From Periplaneta americana (taxonomy: Eukaryota; Arthropoda; Insecta; Blattodea; Blattidae), in NCBI RefSeq assembly GCF_040183065.1, contig NC_091125.1, forward strand, positions 117,662,121 to 117,726,120: a stretch of 64,000 bases of DNA, given 5' to 3'. The notes under the pieces are model-generated. The model saw nothing but the letters and a program-made list of their open reading frames with translations, was not told the origin of the DNA and did not search any database. Both the position numbers and the translations under genes were made by a program. Positions 11,901 through 23,420 of the stretch are shown here, in pieces (within the stretch, counting starts at the first letter, position 1; each line of letters opens with the position of its first letter).

Positions 11901-12782
11901 TGTGTTAGCCAAAATGTTACTACTCCATAGTAATGATTAAATTTATTGCAAAGAAATTCAACTTATATATCGGTGAACTTCTTCTTAATGAATATGCACT
12001 CAAAACCGAAAGAAGTTTCAAGGAAGAAATTAAAGAAAAAAAAACGAATAGTAGTAATAAAGACACTAAGACTGATCAATACAAACTTCGCGAAAAATTA
12101 GGAGTCATCCATGAAACAAAATAAAAGCAAGCTATTCCCGAGTTAATATTCCCTGAATTTGTTAAAAATCTTGTCACTTACTGAGAAACACAGATGAATG
12201 AACTAAAATTAAATACAAACGCAAAGAAATTATAGCTAATTTCCAACTGCCATCAGAACACAGTTATATTTCTCGTCACTTCCATTAGAATTTTCATCTA
12301 CTGAACTAGGAGATGTATTTCGTGCAGTGACCCAAATGATAAGTATGTATGAAGAACAATTGTTGCTCTTAAGCTGAGCCATGAAAGCCAACAGATAATG
12401 TCAGCTTACATTTGGAGGCTGGATGGAAAGAGGACTCGACAAGTCTCATGTAATTTTGAAATTAATCAAAATAAGCGTTCTTTACTGTAAACCTGTATTT
12501 ATGATTTAATAAAATAGTACCTCTGCATGTATTTCTTTTGCTATTCACTCGTCTTCCTCAGAGTTAAGAAAAATTACTATTTTCTTAAGATTCAAGTTGT
12601 AGCATCATTATAAATATCAGATCCACATTCACATGAAATATTTCATAAAGACTAGAAATAAGCTCTGTAAGTGATGGTATCACTTCGTGAAACCCTCTTT
12701 GTGTGATGGCCAAACTTCAGTTGATCCATTTTATTGTGTTAGATCCTAAAACGAAACTTAAAGTTAATGTAAATGTGTTATA

Positions 12783-12926
12783 CTCATGTGTGCCTGAAAG
12801 CTCTTTAAGTGGTTTGTAATTGAGGATATATCACGATAAAAATGTAATCACACTTTTGTTTTGTGCTCATGTGTGTCTGAAAACTCCTTAAGTGGTATTG
12901 TAATTGAAGTATGGCGATAAAATGTT
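12783..12926. repeat. two-copy tandem repeat, about 83 bp apart
   Basis: CTCATGTGTGCCTGAAAGCT at 12783 recurs with a few changes at 12866, each followed by TTAAGTGGT, GTAATTGA and CGATAAAA. Likely a local duplication. Confidence 0.7.
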
Positions 12927-12929
12927 TTT

Positions 12930-13375
12930 TTTTTTTTTTTGCACTTGCTTGATTTGGGTTCCGCATACTGTGGATAGATGGCAGGACTGTGACCCATTTT
13001 CAAGTTGCACACCACTTCAGCGGGCCACGTTATGCATGATGTGTGTCTGTGAAGAGTTATGTCGTGTACTAGGATGAGTGTATGTGTATGTGTAAGTGTT
13101 CGTGTAAGTGTAGTGTAGGGGGTGGATGAGGATGATGATGAAGGTGAGGAAGGGAGAAGGGGAAACCTGTTTTGTGAATGGGGATTATCACTGATTTGAT
13201 CCAGTTTTTTTGGGATGTCTTTTCCATTCTGAAATAAATTTAAGAATATGAAAAATGTTGTTAAAAAATTCTGACTAGCATACTTGAATAATTCTAAATT
13301 TATTGGATCTTCTCTTGGAGTTTTGTGGTTCTTCAATTTATCTAGAGTGTGTTTCAATTCATCAGTTTGTTTATA
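12930..13375 (-). pseudogene. LINE reverse transcriptase fragment and GT-rich repeat
   Basis: The - strand frame begins TLDKLKNHKTPREDPINLEL then FKYASQNFLTTFFIFLNL, the N-terminal RT segment (KNHKTPGEDGI-x-x-EL-x-KY) of non-LTR elements. It then continues into unrelated GT-rich sequence (13055-13120). It may belong with the C-terminal remnant at 11473-11900, with about 1.3 kb between them. Confidence 0.6.
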
Positions 13376-13847
13376 TTGTAATTGAAATGTTTATTTCAAT
13401 CTAAAACAAGTCCGTACTCTATATTGGTGCATTCTTTCAAAAAAAGGTGCTGCTCCTGACTAATTTTGTTACTTTTAGATTCTTAAAAATATTCACTTCT
13501 TTTTTTAACAATATCACTTTTGTTTGTTTGTAAAATGTGTGAAGATTGGAATTTAAATGAACGATAGTGGATAAATAATGCATGATATAATTCCAGAACT
13601 AATCCTACCATAACTCCCATCTACTTTCTCTCTTTGTTTTACGATCCCTATCTCTTTGTTTGTCATGTGAATAAATAATGTGTAATTAAGTTCCTATGAG
13701 ATATGTGAGATATTTTACATACATATTTTAATCTAACATGGATTTTTGTTATAGTTTGTGAATAAATTTTCTAGTAGGGGCTGAGTTGTTTTCTGAAATG
13801 TTACAAAATATGACAAAAAAATATTAAATATTTCCTGTGTTTTTCAG

Positions 13848-14009
13848 GATGGAGATCACCGGGTTCGCGTGGAGATTCATCCAGTGGAAGTAACCTCTGT
13901 AGAACACGATGAGATGAGCCTCACATCTCCAGCTGATTCGGAGAACTTGCCAATTTCAGATATATCACCAGTTATCAGTTTCCTGTCTGGAAAGAATTGC
14001 TTGAATGGG
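13848..14009 (+). CDS. ERLEC1: ERLEC1 coding exon: linker and start of MRH domain 2
   Basis: The acceptor is tgtgtttttcag and the donor gtcagt at 14010. It has 162 bases, 54 codons, phase 0 at both ends. It starts DGDHRVRVEIHPVEVTSVEH and ends SPVISFLSGKNCLNG. The phrase FLSG-x-x-C followed by GG across the junction is the conserved entry to the second MRH domain. Confidence 0.9.
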
Positions 14010-14598
14010 GTCAGTTTCTTTGGTTATTGACGATATCTAGATAGATTCCAATCATGGCTCATTCAGTCTGATAACTGAAACTGGAGATTTATGGTACATA
14101 AAAAAACCATAGTCACATTTTTTGAAAGCATTTAACTGTTTGTTGTTACTGATATTATAATCTTATTACTTTCAAATAGCCATGTAGCTTATTTTTTATT
14201 TCCTTCTTATTTCCCAGCTCCCCCTCAGCTAGTCTTCTTTCCATCTCCAGATGTAGTGCAGCATTTTAGTCTTTTTTGTGCTTACTCTTAAGTATACGCA
14301 GCACACCATTTCAGTATCCTGAACAAAACAAGGTCTGTGGCTAGCTATTAACTAAAATGTTTCGATTTTGCTGTTGTGTTTCTGAATAAATTGTGCTACC
14401 TGTAAGCTAAAGGTAAACAGTTGAGTAATATGGTTGAGTTGCTTCCTCCTCCTGGCTGCATAATCTGCAGTGTATATACATAGGTTGCCATTATACACTG
14501 CCATATTGTCTAGATACTTTTTTATATACGTATGGTTTGTTTGAAGGCCTACTATTGTCTTGAATTGATTTCTGCTACGTTTTAGCCATTATTCAGGT

Positions 14599-14660
14599 GT
14601 ACAGTAGCACCTCGCTATTCTGAACCCTGCTAATCCGAAATTCCGGATAATACGAACATG
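14599..14660. mobile_element. possible pogo/Tigger terminal fragment
   Basis: CAGTAGCACCTCGCTATTCT followed by GAACCCTGCTAATCCGAA and a second CCGGATAATACGAAC resembles the ends of Tigger-type elements. No partner end was found in the window, so this is a fragment at best. Confidence 0.4.
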
Positions 14661-14739
14661 AAAAAACAAAAACAAAAAAGAGAGAGAGATTGTAGCTACA
14701 TTGTTAAAAGTTTGATTGCATTATTTCTCACCATTCCAG

Positions 14740-14979
14740 GGCTCAGGTTGGTGGAAGTACCAGTTCTGCTATGGGATCAGTGTGGATCAATACCATGTGG
14801 AGAAAGATGGCACAAAATCGGTAATCAACCTAGGCAAGTTTGACAAGATGAAGCACTTAGAATGGCTGGCAAAGAACCCACACAAGCGACCCAAACCATT
14901 AGCCAGCCGTAAGCAGATCACTCATCTCTATTCTGGAGGCACACCATGTGACAAAACAGGTCGTCCAAGACAGACAGAG
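14740..14979 (+). CDS. ERLEC1: ERLEC1 coding exon: core of MRH domain 2
   Basis: The acceptor is caccattccag and the donor gttcgg at 14980, which is weak but gives the right junction. It has 80 codons in phase 0. It carries GSGWWKYQFCYGISVDQYHV, with the double tryptophan and the binding Gln. It continues with HLEWLAKNPH, where vertebrate ERLEC1 has a similar HIEWAKKN segment, and ends GGTPCDKTGRPRQTE with the binding Arg. Confidence 0.92.
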
Positions 14980-15087
14980 GTTCGGTATATTGCACATGTA
15001 CTGTTCTAATGTACTGTAGGAATAGAATAGAATATAAATTTGAAATTAGTTGGTCATGTTGAGCCCATTTTGTCTAGTTGTTACGTA

Positions 15088-15915
15088 TGAGGGTCATTTC
15101 ATAAGTTATGGCAACTATGTTATATCATCCGAATAATCGAAAGTGGCTAATTCAGTATATATGTTTGAAAACTTGTTGCATACTGTAGGGGATGCCACTG
15201 CCAGATTGCATGTGTGTGCATTGGTGGCTAGTTGACAACACACGCAAAAGTTAGTATGCTAGAGGCTGTGCTCCAAGATGGATGTAAGTAAAGTTGAACA
15301 GTGGTCATATGTGAAAATTGCAGTTCTTCATGGCAGAAATGCTCGTCAGTGTCATTCTGAGCTACGAGAAGCATTGGGTTATCGTGCATTGGAACATTCT
15401 TCCTACTCGCCTGATCTCATTCCGCAATTGAAGAAGCCATTGCGTGGGAAGCAATTTGAAAACAGGAAGACATCTTAACAGCGTTTTGACGAGAGGTGGT
15501 ACACATAGACGAATTGCACACAGCCAATAGTATTCAACAGCTGCATCATCATTGGCAAAGATGTGTGGAAGCCTTGGGGAATTATTTTGAAGGGTGTTAG
15601 CTGTGAGAAATGTACTTTGTTTCCATTTGTACATAATAAAACAATGATTTCTATTTACGCATCTTTCAATTTCCCCTACCCATTGCTTCCTGTACCAGTA
15701 CTCAATTTGGTACTCAAATTGCGAAGCACATTCCAGTGATCTTCAATCGCATATAGTGCATTTCTATTTCTGCAGCTTTATTGGCTGATATAATATAATT
15801 AATATTTGAGGAGAAATATTGTCGCTATAACAGATATTATTCTGTTGGACCAATTAATAACATCTTTAGTAAATTTGATATAATATAGTTGCCATCACTT
15901 ATGAAATGACCCTCG
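15088..15915 (+). mobile_element. mariner-like element with large internal deletion
   Basis: Terminal inverted repeats of about 30 bp: TGAGGGTCATTTCATAAGTT then ATGGCAAC at the left, CGAGGGTCATTTCATAAGTG then ATGGCAAC read inversely at the right. TA lies at 15086-15087 and 15916-15917. A frame from ATG 15278 reads VEQWSYVKIAVLHGRNARQC (N-terminal helix-turn-helix) directly joined to EHSSYSPDLIPQLKKPLRGK (C-terminal DDE region). The middle of the transposase, including two catalytic positions, is gone. It lies in an ERLEC1 intron. Confidence 0.88.
15278..15478 (+). pseudogene. fused N- and C-terminal mariner transposase remnant
   Basis: A 66-codon open frame made by in-frame joining of the transposase start (CHSELREALGYRALEH) to SYSPDLIPQLKKPLRGKQF. 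It ends in a premature TAA at 15476-15478. The following bases still resemble the C-terminus in other frames (RREVVHID-like, then ESLGNYF-like). It cannot be catalytic. Confidence 0.8.
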
Positions 15916-15917
15916 TA

Positions 15918-17198
15918 TAAAAGATGGAGTTATGAAATCTTAATCAGTTTCAGAAGCTACTCACAATTCTTTTTCGTATATTTTCTACCTCGGATTTATG
16001 TTAATAAGCGACTGATATCTTATGACACTTAATAAATCTTATTCATAGATTATATGCTAGATGATCTCGTGATCTCTTCTAGTTTATGAAGTCTGTGCTT
16101 CAGGATTTTATTCTAATCATGTGTTCTTTCTGGATACAGCAACCCATTAATAAGCCTCGCAGTTCATGCTTATATGACAACACCTGAACAGCTGATACCT
16201 ATTGCCCTGCTGAGGAAATAAAAGTAAAGCCTTTTTCTTAAATGTAGAGCTGAGAAGAAAGGAGACATGGACACTAGAGGTAGAGGGAATCGCCACTTAT
16301 GACGAACTGTTATTTTAATAGTTATTGCATCTTATAAAATCGTGACACTCCTGTTAACAGCAACTAAATTGATAGGATTAATTTGTAATTCTGCCTCATA
16401 AATTGTATTGTTTGTACTACGTCAGATGTTAATATCCAGGAAAGGAATACTGGCAGATCACACTTCTTTTACACAGAAGAGGGCACTACAGCCTTGAATG
16501 AGCCTATTGTCTTATCTTTTCTTCGCTTAAGAATGTTTGTTGAAGTTCAAACGGTCACATTCTTGTAGATATCGTGACTCAGCTATGTGATGCCATCTGT
16601 CAGTTCAGCCAAGTAAGCTTAAGAATCCAATGGAGTATCAGTAGACAGCCCTTCCACCTTGCCGCCACCCCCAAAAGCACATTGTCTTCTCGACTGATGG
16701 GTGTCATCTGTGTAATAGTCACAATACTATGTCACACTGACACCATTTTGATTAATGCTATTGTAATTATGATAATGAATATTGAAGTGGGGAGTGACAT
16801 TGCAATTATCAAGGGAAATGGGAGAACACTCGTAGGAACCTTTGCTTTGTCCATCACAAATATGGCTCATCATCAAAGAATTCGAACCTGTAACCACAGT
16901 CATATTAAGCCAGTGCTCTGCTAAGTAAGCAGCCAAGGCAGCCTCAATACATAGTACATTTTAACATATTATATTATTTCCAGCAAAGTACCATGAATAT
17001 CACCACAAATTATTAGTTCTTATTTCACTGTGTCCCACTATCAGTCATTTAATAACATTCTTTGCAGTTAGAATTGTCCTTTTGGTTGAGTATGCTGAAT
17101 GTATTCGAACAGTATAAGTGAAAATTATTTCGGATGCATTCCCTTGAATGCATGCTATGAATAGCAAAGGGTTAAACTTCTAACTTCTGTGTTTGCAG
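15918..17198. other. ERLEC1 intron remainder
   Basis: No gene seen. Near 16875-16935, ATTCGAACCTGTAACCACAG followed by GCTCTGCTAAGTAAGC looks like a reversed tRNA-derived SINE head (B-box and A-box order on the - strand), but it is too decayed to bound. Confidence 0.4.
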
Positions 17199-17465
17199 GT
17201 GAAGTTGAAATGCCTCGAGAGCAGCTCTAGTCCAGGGGCAGTTGCACTCTATCTTCTAGAACCGAAAACCTGTGAATATATCTTGGGTGTAGAATCCCCC
17301 TTAATCTGTAGAATCTTGTCACAAGCTGACGAGAACGGGCTTGTCAAGATGCCAGAGTTGGACGACCTTGGAGATGATGTGACTGTGTCTGCTGAGGACG
17401 AAGAAGATCCGAGCCAAGATATTGCAGATGACTTCGATAACACAATTGCAAATGGCGACGAGTAG
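17199..17465 (+). CDS. ERLEC1: ERLEC1 last coding exon
   Basis: The acceptor is ctgtgtttgcag. It has 88 codons and TAG at 17463-17465. It reads [20 protein letters not shown] then [20 protein letters not shown], completing MRH2 with the binding Glu and Tyr and the final cysteines. It then has an acidic tail rich in Asp and Glu ending NTIANGDE. That tail is not an obvious KDEL-type signal, although it ends in an acidic dipeptide. Confidence 0.92.
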   Translation: MKLKCLESSSSPGAVALYLLEPKTCEYILGVESPLICRILSQADENGLVKMPELDDLGDDVTVSAEDEEDPSQDIADDFDNTIANGDE

Positions 17466-17916
17466 GGTTAGAATTGTTATGACTCTGTAAGGATTCAGAG
17501 ACTACAAAACTTTTGTGGAATGCCACAGTTATCACTATCAGTTGGACTGAGTAAATGTTTTTTAAAAATGCGTGAAATTCTGTTGTGATTTGATTCCTTA
17601 TCATTGCTGCAAGGACGGGCTTGCTGAACTTTGTTCAGAACATTTTGTTTCAGTCATTGAGATGGACAATTAATGAGGAAATGGTGGACATGAAAGGTAA
17701 GAAATCTGCTTGCTTGTAATACGAATGAATTTCTAATCTTTCGCTTGCAGTTTCAGCAGTCAAATTGCAAAGAGTTTTACATTGAAACTCTGCTGATCTA
17801 AAACTATAGGAATGCATTCTTTTGTTTTTTCTTTCGAAGTATGTACATAATGGAATTACTTCCCAGCATTATTTTTTTTAATTTTTTTATTTTTTTATTT
17901 TTGCAGGAGTGAAAGT

Positions 17917-18893
17917 GTGAAAAAGCAGACAGTGAAAGATCTTTCTGACTTTCAAAGAGGTCAAATTGTTGGTTCCCGGCTAGCAAGAGCTACAGTGACT
18001 GAAACTGTTAATTTATTCAAGATTTCAAGAAGCACACTCTCTAAGGTTAAAACATCTTCTGCAAAAAGAAACCGACTGCAAACAGAAGCTAAACGAAAGA
18101 GACAGGAGAGCCTTAAAGAGGATTGTAACAAGAAACCATAGAACTACTGCAACTGAAGTGACTGCAGAGCTGAACACACATATCAGCCAACCTGTTTCTA
18201 CCAGAACTGTGAGGAAAAAGCTTCACAAATTAGAAATGACTAATGCAACAAAGCAAAACAAGGTGTCATGAACATAAGACCTGGACACCTTGTGACTAGA
18301 AAAATGTGATATGGTCTGATGAGTCATATTTCACACTTTTCCCTACCACTGGCGGAGTATACATGTGGAGAACATCTAAAGAAGCTTAGGTTCCTGACTG
18401 TTTAATTCCTACTATTAAGCATGATGGAGTCAGTCATGCTTTGGGCTGCATTATCATGGTATTCCGTAGGTCCTGTCATCACACTGACTGGCAAAGTGAC
18501 TGCTGATGTTTACAAAGGCATTCTTGGAGAGCATGTGCACTCTATGGTACAAACATTGTTTCCTTCAGGCAGTGCAGTCTTTCAAGATGGCACTGCCCCT
18601 GTTCATACTGCTACATGTGTTAAAGAGTGGTTTGAAGAGCATGAAGGAGAAGTTAAACATCCTCCATGGCCAGCTCAATCTCCAGACCTAAACATTATTG
18701 AGCCATTATGAGATGAATTGGAAAGGAGAGTGAGGGCAAGATTTCCCCTCCATCATCCCTTAAGGAGCTTGAAACGGTTCTTCATGAAGAGTGGTATAAA
18801 ATACCTCTAGAAAAAATTCATACTTTGTATGGATCAATTACAAGAAGGATTGAAGCTGTTTTGAAAGCAAATGGTTGCTCAACACCATATTAA
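17917..18893 (+). pseudogene. Tc1-like transposase remnant, DDE residues visible
   Basis: Frames in order: DLSDFQRGQIVGSRLARATV (helix-turn-helix), TATEVTAELN, NVIWSDESYFTLFP (first Asp), VMLWAALSWYSVGPVITLTG, SAVFQDGTAPVHTATCVKEW (second Asp) and WPAQSPDLNIIEPL (Glu). At least two shifts and a stop at 18139-18141 break it. Between the second Asp and the Glu I count 37 residues, so a DD37E spacing, not the DD34E of classical Tc1. The terminal repeats could not be placed. It lies 452 bp after the ERLEC1 stop and may be in its 3' UTR. Confidence 0.82.
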
Positions 18894-18897
18894 TAAA

Positions 18898-20677
18898 GTC
18901 ATTCTTCAGTTTCAGAGGTTTATTTTGTTTAACCCCCCCACGGCTTCTCAAATATAAAAGGCACTACTTAATATATCGTTGCTGTGCCTCCAAAGTCCGT
19001 CATGTGATTTTAAAGAGAGTTTGTAGTAGAAAAAAAAAAGCATTGTTATTTTTAATTTCCTTGATTTTAAAACCTACTTCGGTATAATTTCAATCATTAC
19101 AAGAAAAATGATTAAATTGTATTGAAAATAGTTTTGAAAATCAAGGAAATTCAAAGTGACAGTGCTTTTTTCTTTCTCATGCAAAATCTTTTTAAAAACA
19201 CATCGGGGATTTTGGAGATGCAGCAGTATATTCAAAATCTTCCAGGTTATTCATTCCTTTTTCATTGTGGTTTCATTTCTCCTATGTTCCCTAACACATT
19301 ATAGTTTTCTCTTCAAGACTGGGGGATGTCATCCAACATAGATGTCATCCATTGTAAGAAATAAGATCTGTAGTGGGGGACCACTTGTTCCATGCGTCCT
19401 TTCAACATATTGCAGTCACTTTCCAAAAGAAGAGTTATCACATTATATTTGCATTCCCACCAGTAATGAAATCTCCCTTTGTTGTCCGTATACTGCTAGA
19501 AAAGTACTGTGATTCTTCTGTTAGAACACGAGAACATCAGTCTTCTCTTCTTCTGCCAGAATAGCTTGGTAACATTGTTTTCTTGCTCGACTCTTGTGAT
19601 AAGTTCTTGGTTAATGAGGAAGGGACAGTGAGTCTTAGCCAAGAAAGGGGGACGTTAGCCTGCCTCAGTTCTCTTGTGATTCAGTTAAGCTTGTGTTCAT
19701 AAAAGGATGTATATATGTTTCCAATTATTGGGGGCAGTGGTATTAATTTTCTGTTACATAACTGAAATATGAAGTTGTGTAATGCAGTGTTTCTCAAATT
19801 TTGTATTTATGGAGTATCAGTATTTTCTATTTCCTTCAATAACATTTCATGGAAAATGCTAATTTAATATCTGTCCAGATTAACAGATTTATTGGAAGAA
19901 TAATATTTCAATTAAATTACTCTACTTTCGGCAGTTCTAATTTGGATAGTTTTGAAAACAAGAATATCTTATTGTACAGAAATTGAAGTCTAGAATAACA
20001 TGTGGACATCTTATTAAATTAGTTTATAACTTATGAAAATATGCAAGATAAGGAATGAACAGAGACAGTAACACTATGTTATTGCGACAGTTGTACCTGC
20101 AAGCACATGCAATTGTTTTGAAATATAAGTCCAAGATGGCAAAAAAAATACCACCATTAGAATTTATTAATAACTTAGCATTGTCTGTAAAATATCAAAA
20201 TAAAGCATTGTCTGTAAAATATCAAAATAAAAGGTACAATCCTAACTTCGTTTATGAACATTATAAATAAGTCAGTGTTTCTTATTTCAACTGTAGGTTA
20301 GTTGACTCAGATTTAGTACTCTCAAATTTTCATCCACGATGGACTATTAATTGTCAAGGTGTAGTGTAGTGGGTCATATAGTAAAATATTTATTACTGAT
20401 TTGAATAATAATACATTGAACTCTTTAATTCACTATCATGGTATATTTTTATATCGAATAACTCGAAGTGTTATGTGAGGGTTTAAAAGAAATTACAGTA
20501 TTTACCAGCTGTTAGAAAAGCTTGCCAATTTACAGTGTGTTGCAGGATTTTTTAAAATTATTATTTAAAGTGATCCTTAATTTTCGAAAAGTTTGAGGAA
20601 CTCTGCTTGAACTGAAATACCCAGTTGTTAGAGGGGTTTGTATAAGGTTAAATTTATTTTCAAGACTGAGTGTGAGG
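18898..20677. other. intergenic stretch, nothing recognised
   Basis: AT-rich, with a perfect two-copy 27-bp repeat at 20178-20231 (GCATTGTCTGTAAAATATCA then AAATAAA). No gene seen. Confidence 0.5.
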
Positions 20678-20689
20678 TGCTGCTATCTT

Positions 20690-20942
20690 TTTTTAATAGG
20701 TTATTTTACGACACTTTATCAACATCTTAGGTTATTTAGTATCTGAATGAGATGAAGGTGATAATGCCTGTGAAATGAATCCAGGGTTCAGCACTGAAAG
20801 TTACCCAGAATTTGTTCATATTGGGTTGAGGGAAAACCCCGGAAAAAACACCTCAACCAGGTAACTTGTTCCAAACGGGAATTGAATCTGGGTCACCTGG
20901 TTTCGCAGCCAGACGCACTAACCATTACTCTACAGGTGTGGA
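20690..20942 (-). mobile_element. tRNA-derived SINE, copy 1
   Basis: Read on the - strand it starts with a tRNA-like head (A-box region TGTAGAGTAATGGTTAGTGC, B-box GATTCAATTCCCG). It continues through AGTTACCTGGTTGAGGTGTT into a body and ends in a short A run (TTTTTTTAATAGG on +). Flanks TGCTGCTATCTT (20678-20689) and TGCTGTTATCTT (20943-20954) form a 12-bp duplication with one mismatch. Confidence 0.85.
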
Positions 20943-21232
20943 TGCTGTTATCTTCATACTTTTATATATTGTTTCTTTTTAAAACTTTAGCAAAATAAAG
21001 TTTTTAGCTAACTCTGTAGAGTTGTACGTAACCATTTAGAATGTGAAAGTACATGAAGTTTGTATTTATTCCAGTGAAACATTCTTTAATATACGTAAGA
21101 GGACACTTTTCAAATATTATCTGTGAAGACTGGATCGCACTTTTCAAGAAAATGTAATATATTGTATTTTTTTTTTTTCGTGTTAATGGTAAAAGAAAAT
21201 TAATTACTATTGTTATGTTGTGAAGTCTGTAT

Positions 21233-21250
21233 AATAAATTTGTAAATAAA
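21233..21250 (+). terminator. candidate distal polyadenylation signals of ERLEC1
   Basis: Two AATAAA hexamers, 21233-21238 and 21245-21250, lie 12 bp apart on the + strand, 3.8 kb after the ERLEC1 stop. Another AATAAA at 18892-18897 is at the end of the Tc1-like remnant. I see no closer canonical signal. Use of any of them is inference; the 3' UTR would have to contain the Tc1 and SINE copies. Confidence 0.3.
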
Positions 21251-21314
21251 CAGGGTCATTGTATGTAAAATCTGTGTTGCATATAACATTCTCGAATATA
21301 CCCGATTTTACATT

Positions 21315-21430
21315 GTTGTTTAAACAACTCTCCCGAAAACAGGTTGGAATCTGTAAAACATCACTCATAAGGCAACTAAGCTAGGAGGAGATAATGGGGT
21401 AGGTGGCCAGTTCCTTTTCCCCTATTTTTA
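21315..21430 (+). repeat. interspersed repeat, + copy of an inverted pair
   Basis: Includes GGCAACTAAGCTAGGAGGAG, then ATAATGGGGTAGGTGGCCAG and TTCCTTTTCCCC. The same sequence occurs inverted at 26418-26550 (ATAACGGGGTAGGTGGCCAA). Confidence 0.75.
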
Positions 21431-22309
21431 CATTATGAATATAAATATATATATCAGTCGAAAATAAATATTTTCCTTACATATACCAGTATTGAGATTT
21501 CTACAAGAAATAGCGTACTTTTGTTGGTAATCCCCATTCCTGAAGTTCACACTCAGACGTAGAAGAGGCATTTTTCTCCACGGTAATTGCTAGTGGAATA
21601 AAAATCATATTCATTTCAGTTAGTGTTGCCAACTGTTTTTGAAGAAAATATGGGAGACTAAGCGATTTATATTTCACATAGAAAATTGACAAATTATCCA
21701 ATTCAGTTAAAGGTATTAGAAAACTTTATTCTACGCTTAAATTAAGAGTATTTTGAGACATTTTGCCTTGCGTAATAGTTTCAAACAAATTGTAAAAGTT
21801 CCCTACATGAGTAGTTGAAATTGATTGATTTGATTAGATGTATCATGCTCCTGTTTCGAACATCAGTTCACTTACTATTCATAAGAGAAAAAACACTTTG
21901 TGTGAGCTTCGCTGCCTGGTATGCTTACAACACAACTCTAATTTTTATTTTCTAAATTTGTAACTCTAACATTGTTTGATTTTAAACTAGTGACCTCTGA
22001 AACTATTTCTGGCAAGTATTATCTTCTACAGAGATTGCACATTTCAGAACAACAGAGTCGATCATATAAATCACCTTCAATCACGGAAAAATTAAATGTT
22101 TAAAATAGATTTTTACATTATGCGAAAATAAGGAAGAGAAATACTCGAAGAGAAGAAAATAGGGAGTCGGGAGATTGTTAAATTAGGACTAAATACAAGA
22201 GATCCCAGGAAATACGGGAGCCCTAATTTTAGTACATGATGATTTGTGAATTTGGCAACCTCGATCATTTCCATTTGTGCTATATGTGATGGAGTCAAGA
22301 GAAAAAAAA

Positions 22310-23335
22310 TTTGGGAAGCATTTACAAATTTAGGAGTACCAGACTACATAATCAACAAATTGAAGGGTGGCTATTACAATTGGAAATGTTGTGTTAGAAC
22401 ACTAAATGGTCAAACAGATTGATTCGAATGAAAGAATGGGGTACTGCAAGGACGTGTTTTATCATCTATCATTTTTAATATCATTATGAATGAGACACGA
22501 AATAAAGTATTAGGAGAAACTTATATAGCAGATACAAAAACACTTGATTTATGCTGATATGATGATTTGGGGAGAAAATTAACAAGATTAGAATTGAGAT
22601 TGATAAATTGGAATTACGTAATCTGGATTAAAAATAAACGGAAAAAAATGTAGCAATGAAAATATCAAGAATACCAAAATAAAAACTTAGAATTAAATTA
22701 CATGAAAAATAATTAGAGGAAGTGCAACATTTCGAGTATTTAGGAAGTGAAGTGAATAATGATGGTAAGTTGTAGCATGAAATTATAAAAAAATATATAA
22801 TATAGTGGTAGATGTTACTAGATGAAAGGTTGACTATTGAACGGAGATATACCTGAAAAATGCAAGAAAATCATGTATAATTCATATTTTAAACTAGTCT
22901 TGACATATGCAGCGGAAACTTGGACTATGACAAAAAAAAGATCAGAGCAAAATTCAGGCGACAGAGATGAAATTCTTAGGAGACTAGTACAGAAAACATG
23001 AAGTGATAGAGTTAAAAATGAAGGTTTGAGGAATATTTTGGGAATTGCAAAATATATTGGAGGAAAACAGAATTAGATGGTTTGGGCATGTTGTGAGGAT
23101 GGGTGATACCAAAGAAGGCACTGAAACTGAAAGTAAAAAGGAAAAAAAAAAAAAAAAAACTTGGAAGACCTAGAACAAGACGGAAAGATCAAATAAAAAG
23201 GACTGTTGAGAAAAAGAGGAAATGGAAGAGAAGTAATGGAAGAAAATAGCTGGGAGGGATCGTAACAGATAGAAGATGCTATCTCATATTCGATCCCACA
23301 ACCAGAGATGAAGAAGTGGGTACATGTAACCATCC
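22310..23335 (+). pseudogene. decayed LINE reverse transcriptase and C-terminus
   Basis: + strand frames show LWEAFTNLGVPDYIINKLKG, NGVLQGRVLSSIIFNIIMNE (the G-x-xQG-x-x-LS-x-xLF RT motif), EEVQHFEYLGSEVNNDG (the K-YLG motif), TYAAETWTMTKKRSEQ and IAGRDRNR. Stops and shifts are frequent and the YADD box reads YDD after a stop. This is a dead non-LTR element, probably RTE- or Jockey-like. Confidence 0.75.
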
Positions 23336-23420
23336 TGTAATGTAATCTTTCACCTGTAAACATCGTATTAGGTTTCAACTCAAAGTCATCTCCACTTTAA
23401 ATGGCAAATGAAACCCCTAT

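Larger units (their letters stand above)
372..17465 (+). other. ERLEC1: ERLEC1 (ER lectin 1 / XTP3-B) gene, 3' seven coding exons
   Basis: This is the gene span. Seven exons join in a consistent reading frame to 419 residues plus TAG. ERLEC1 is a soluble ER-lumen lectin that binds trimmed N-glycans and works with the SEL1L-HRD1 ubiquitin ligase in ER-associated degradation. Two MRH (mannose-6-phosphate receptor homology) domains are visible. The first begins YWTYELCHG and continues to the C-terminal CEYEVIVLSPLLC. The second begins GWWKYQFCYG and ends with [18 protein letters not shown]. Both keep the Gln (RQYH, DQYH), Arg (GKPR, GRPR), Glu and Tyr residues that contact mannose in this family. 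OS-9 has one MRH domain, so two domains favour ERLEC1. The tail after MRH2 is acidic and has no membrane segment. The first exon here begins in phase 0 without an ATG, so signal peptide and 5' exons lie left of base 1. Introns are 1288, 539, 6900, 4158, 730 and 2219 bp. The longer ones carry mariner, hAT and LINE debris. Confidence 0.9.

Noticed and set aside
17193-17465. Start of ERLEC1 last exon at an ATG-like frame start (17193)
   Set aside because: The two codons before GTG at 17199 belong to the acceptor; MRH alignment and phase require splicing at 17198/17199.
17690-17910. A 3' UTR intron of ERLEC1 (gtaaga at 17697, ttgcag at 17905)
   Set aside because: Both signals match by eye, but there is no coding or conservation constraint to support splicing.
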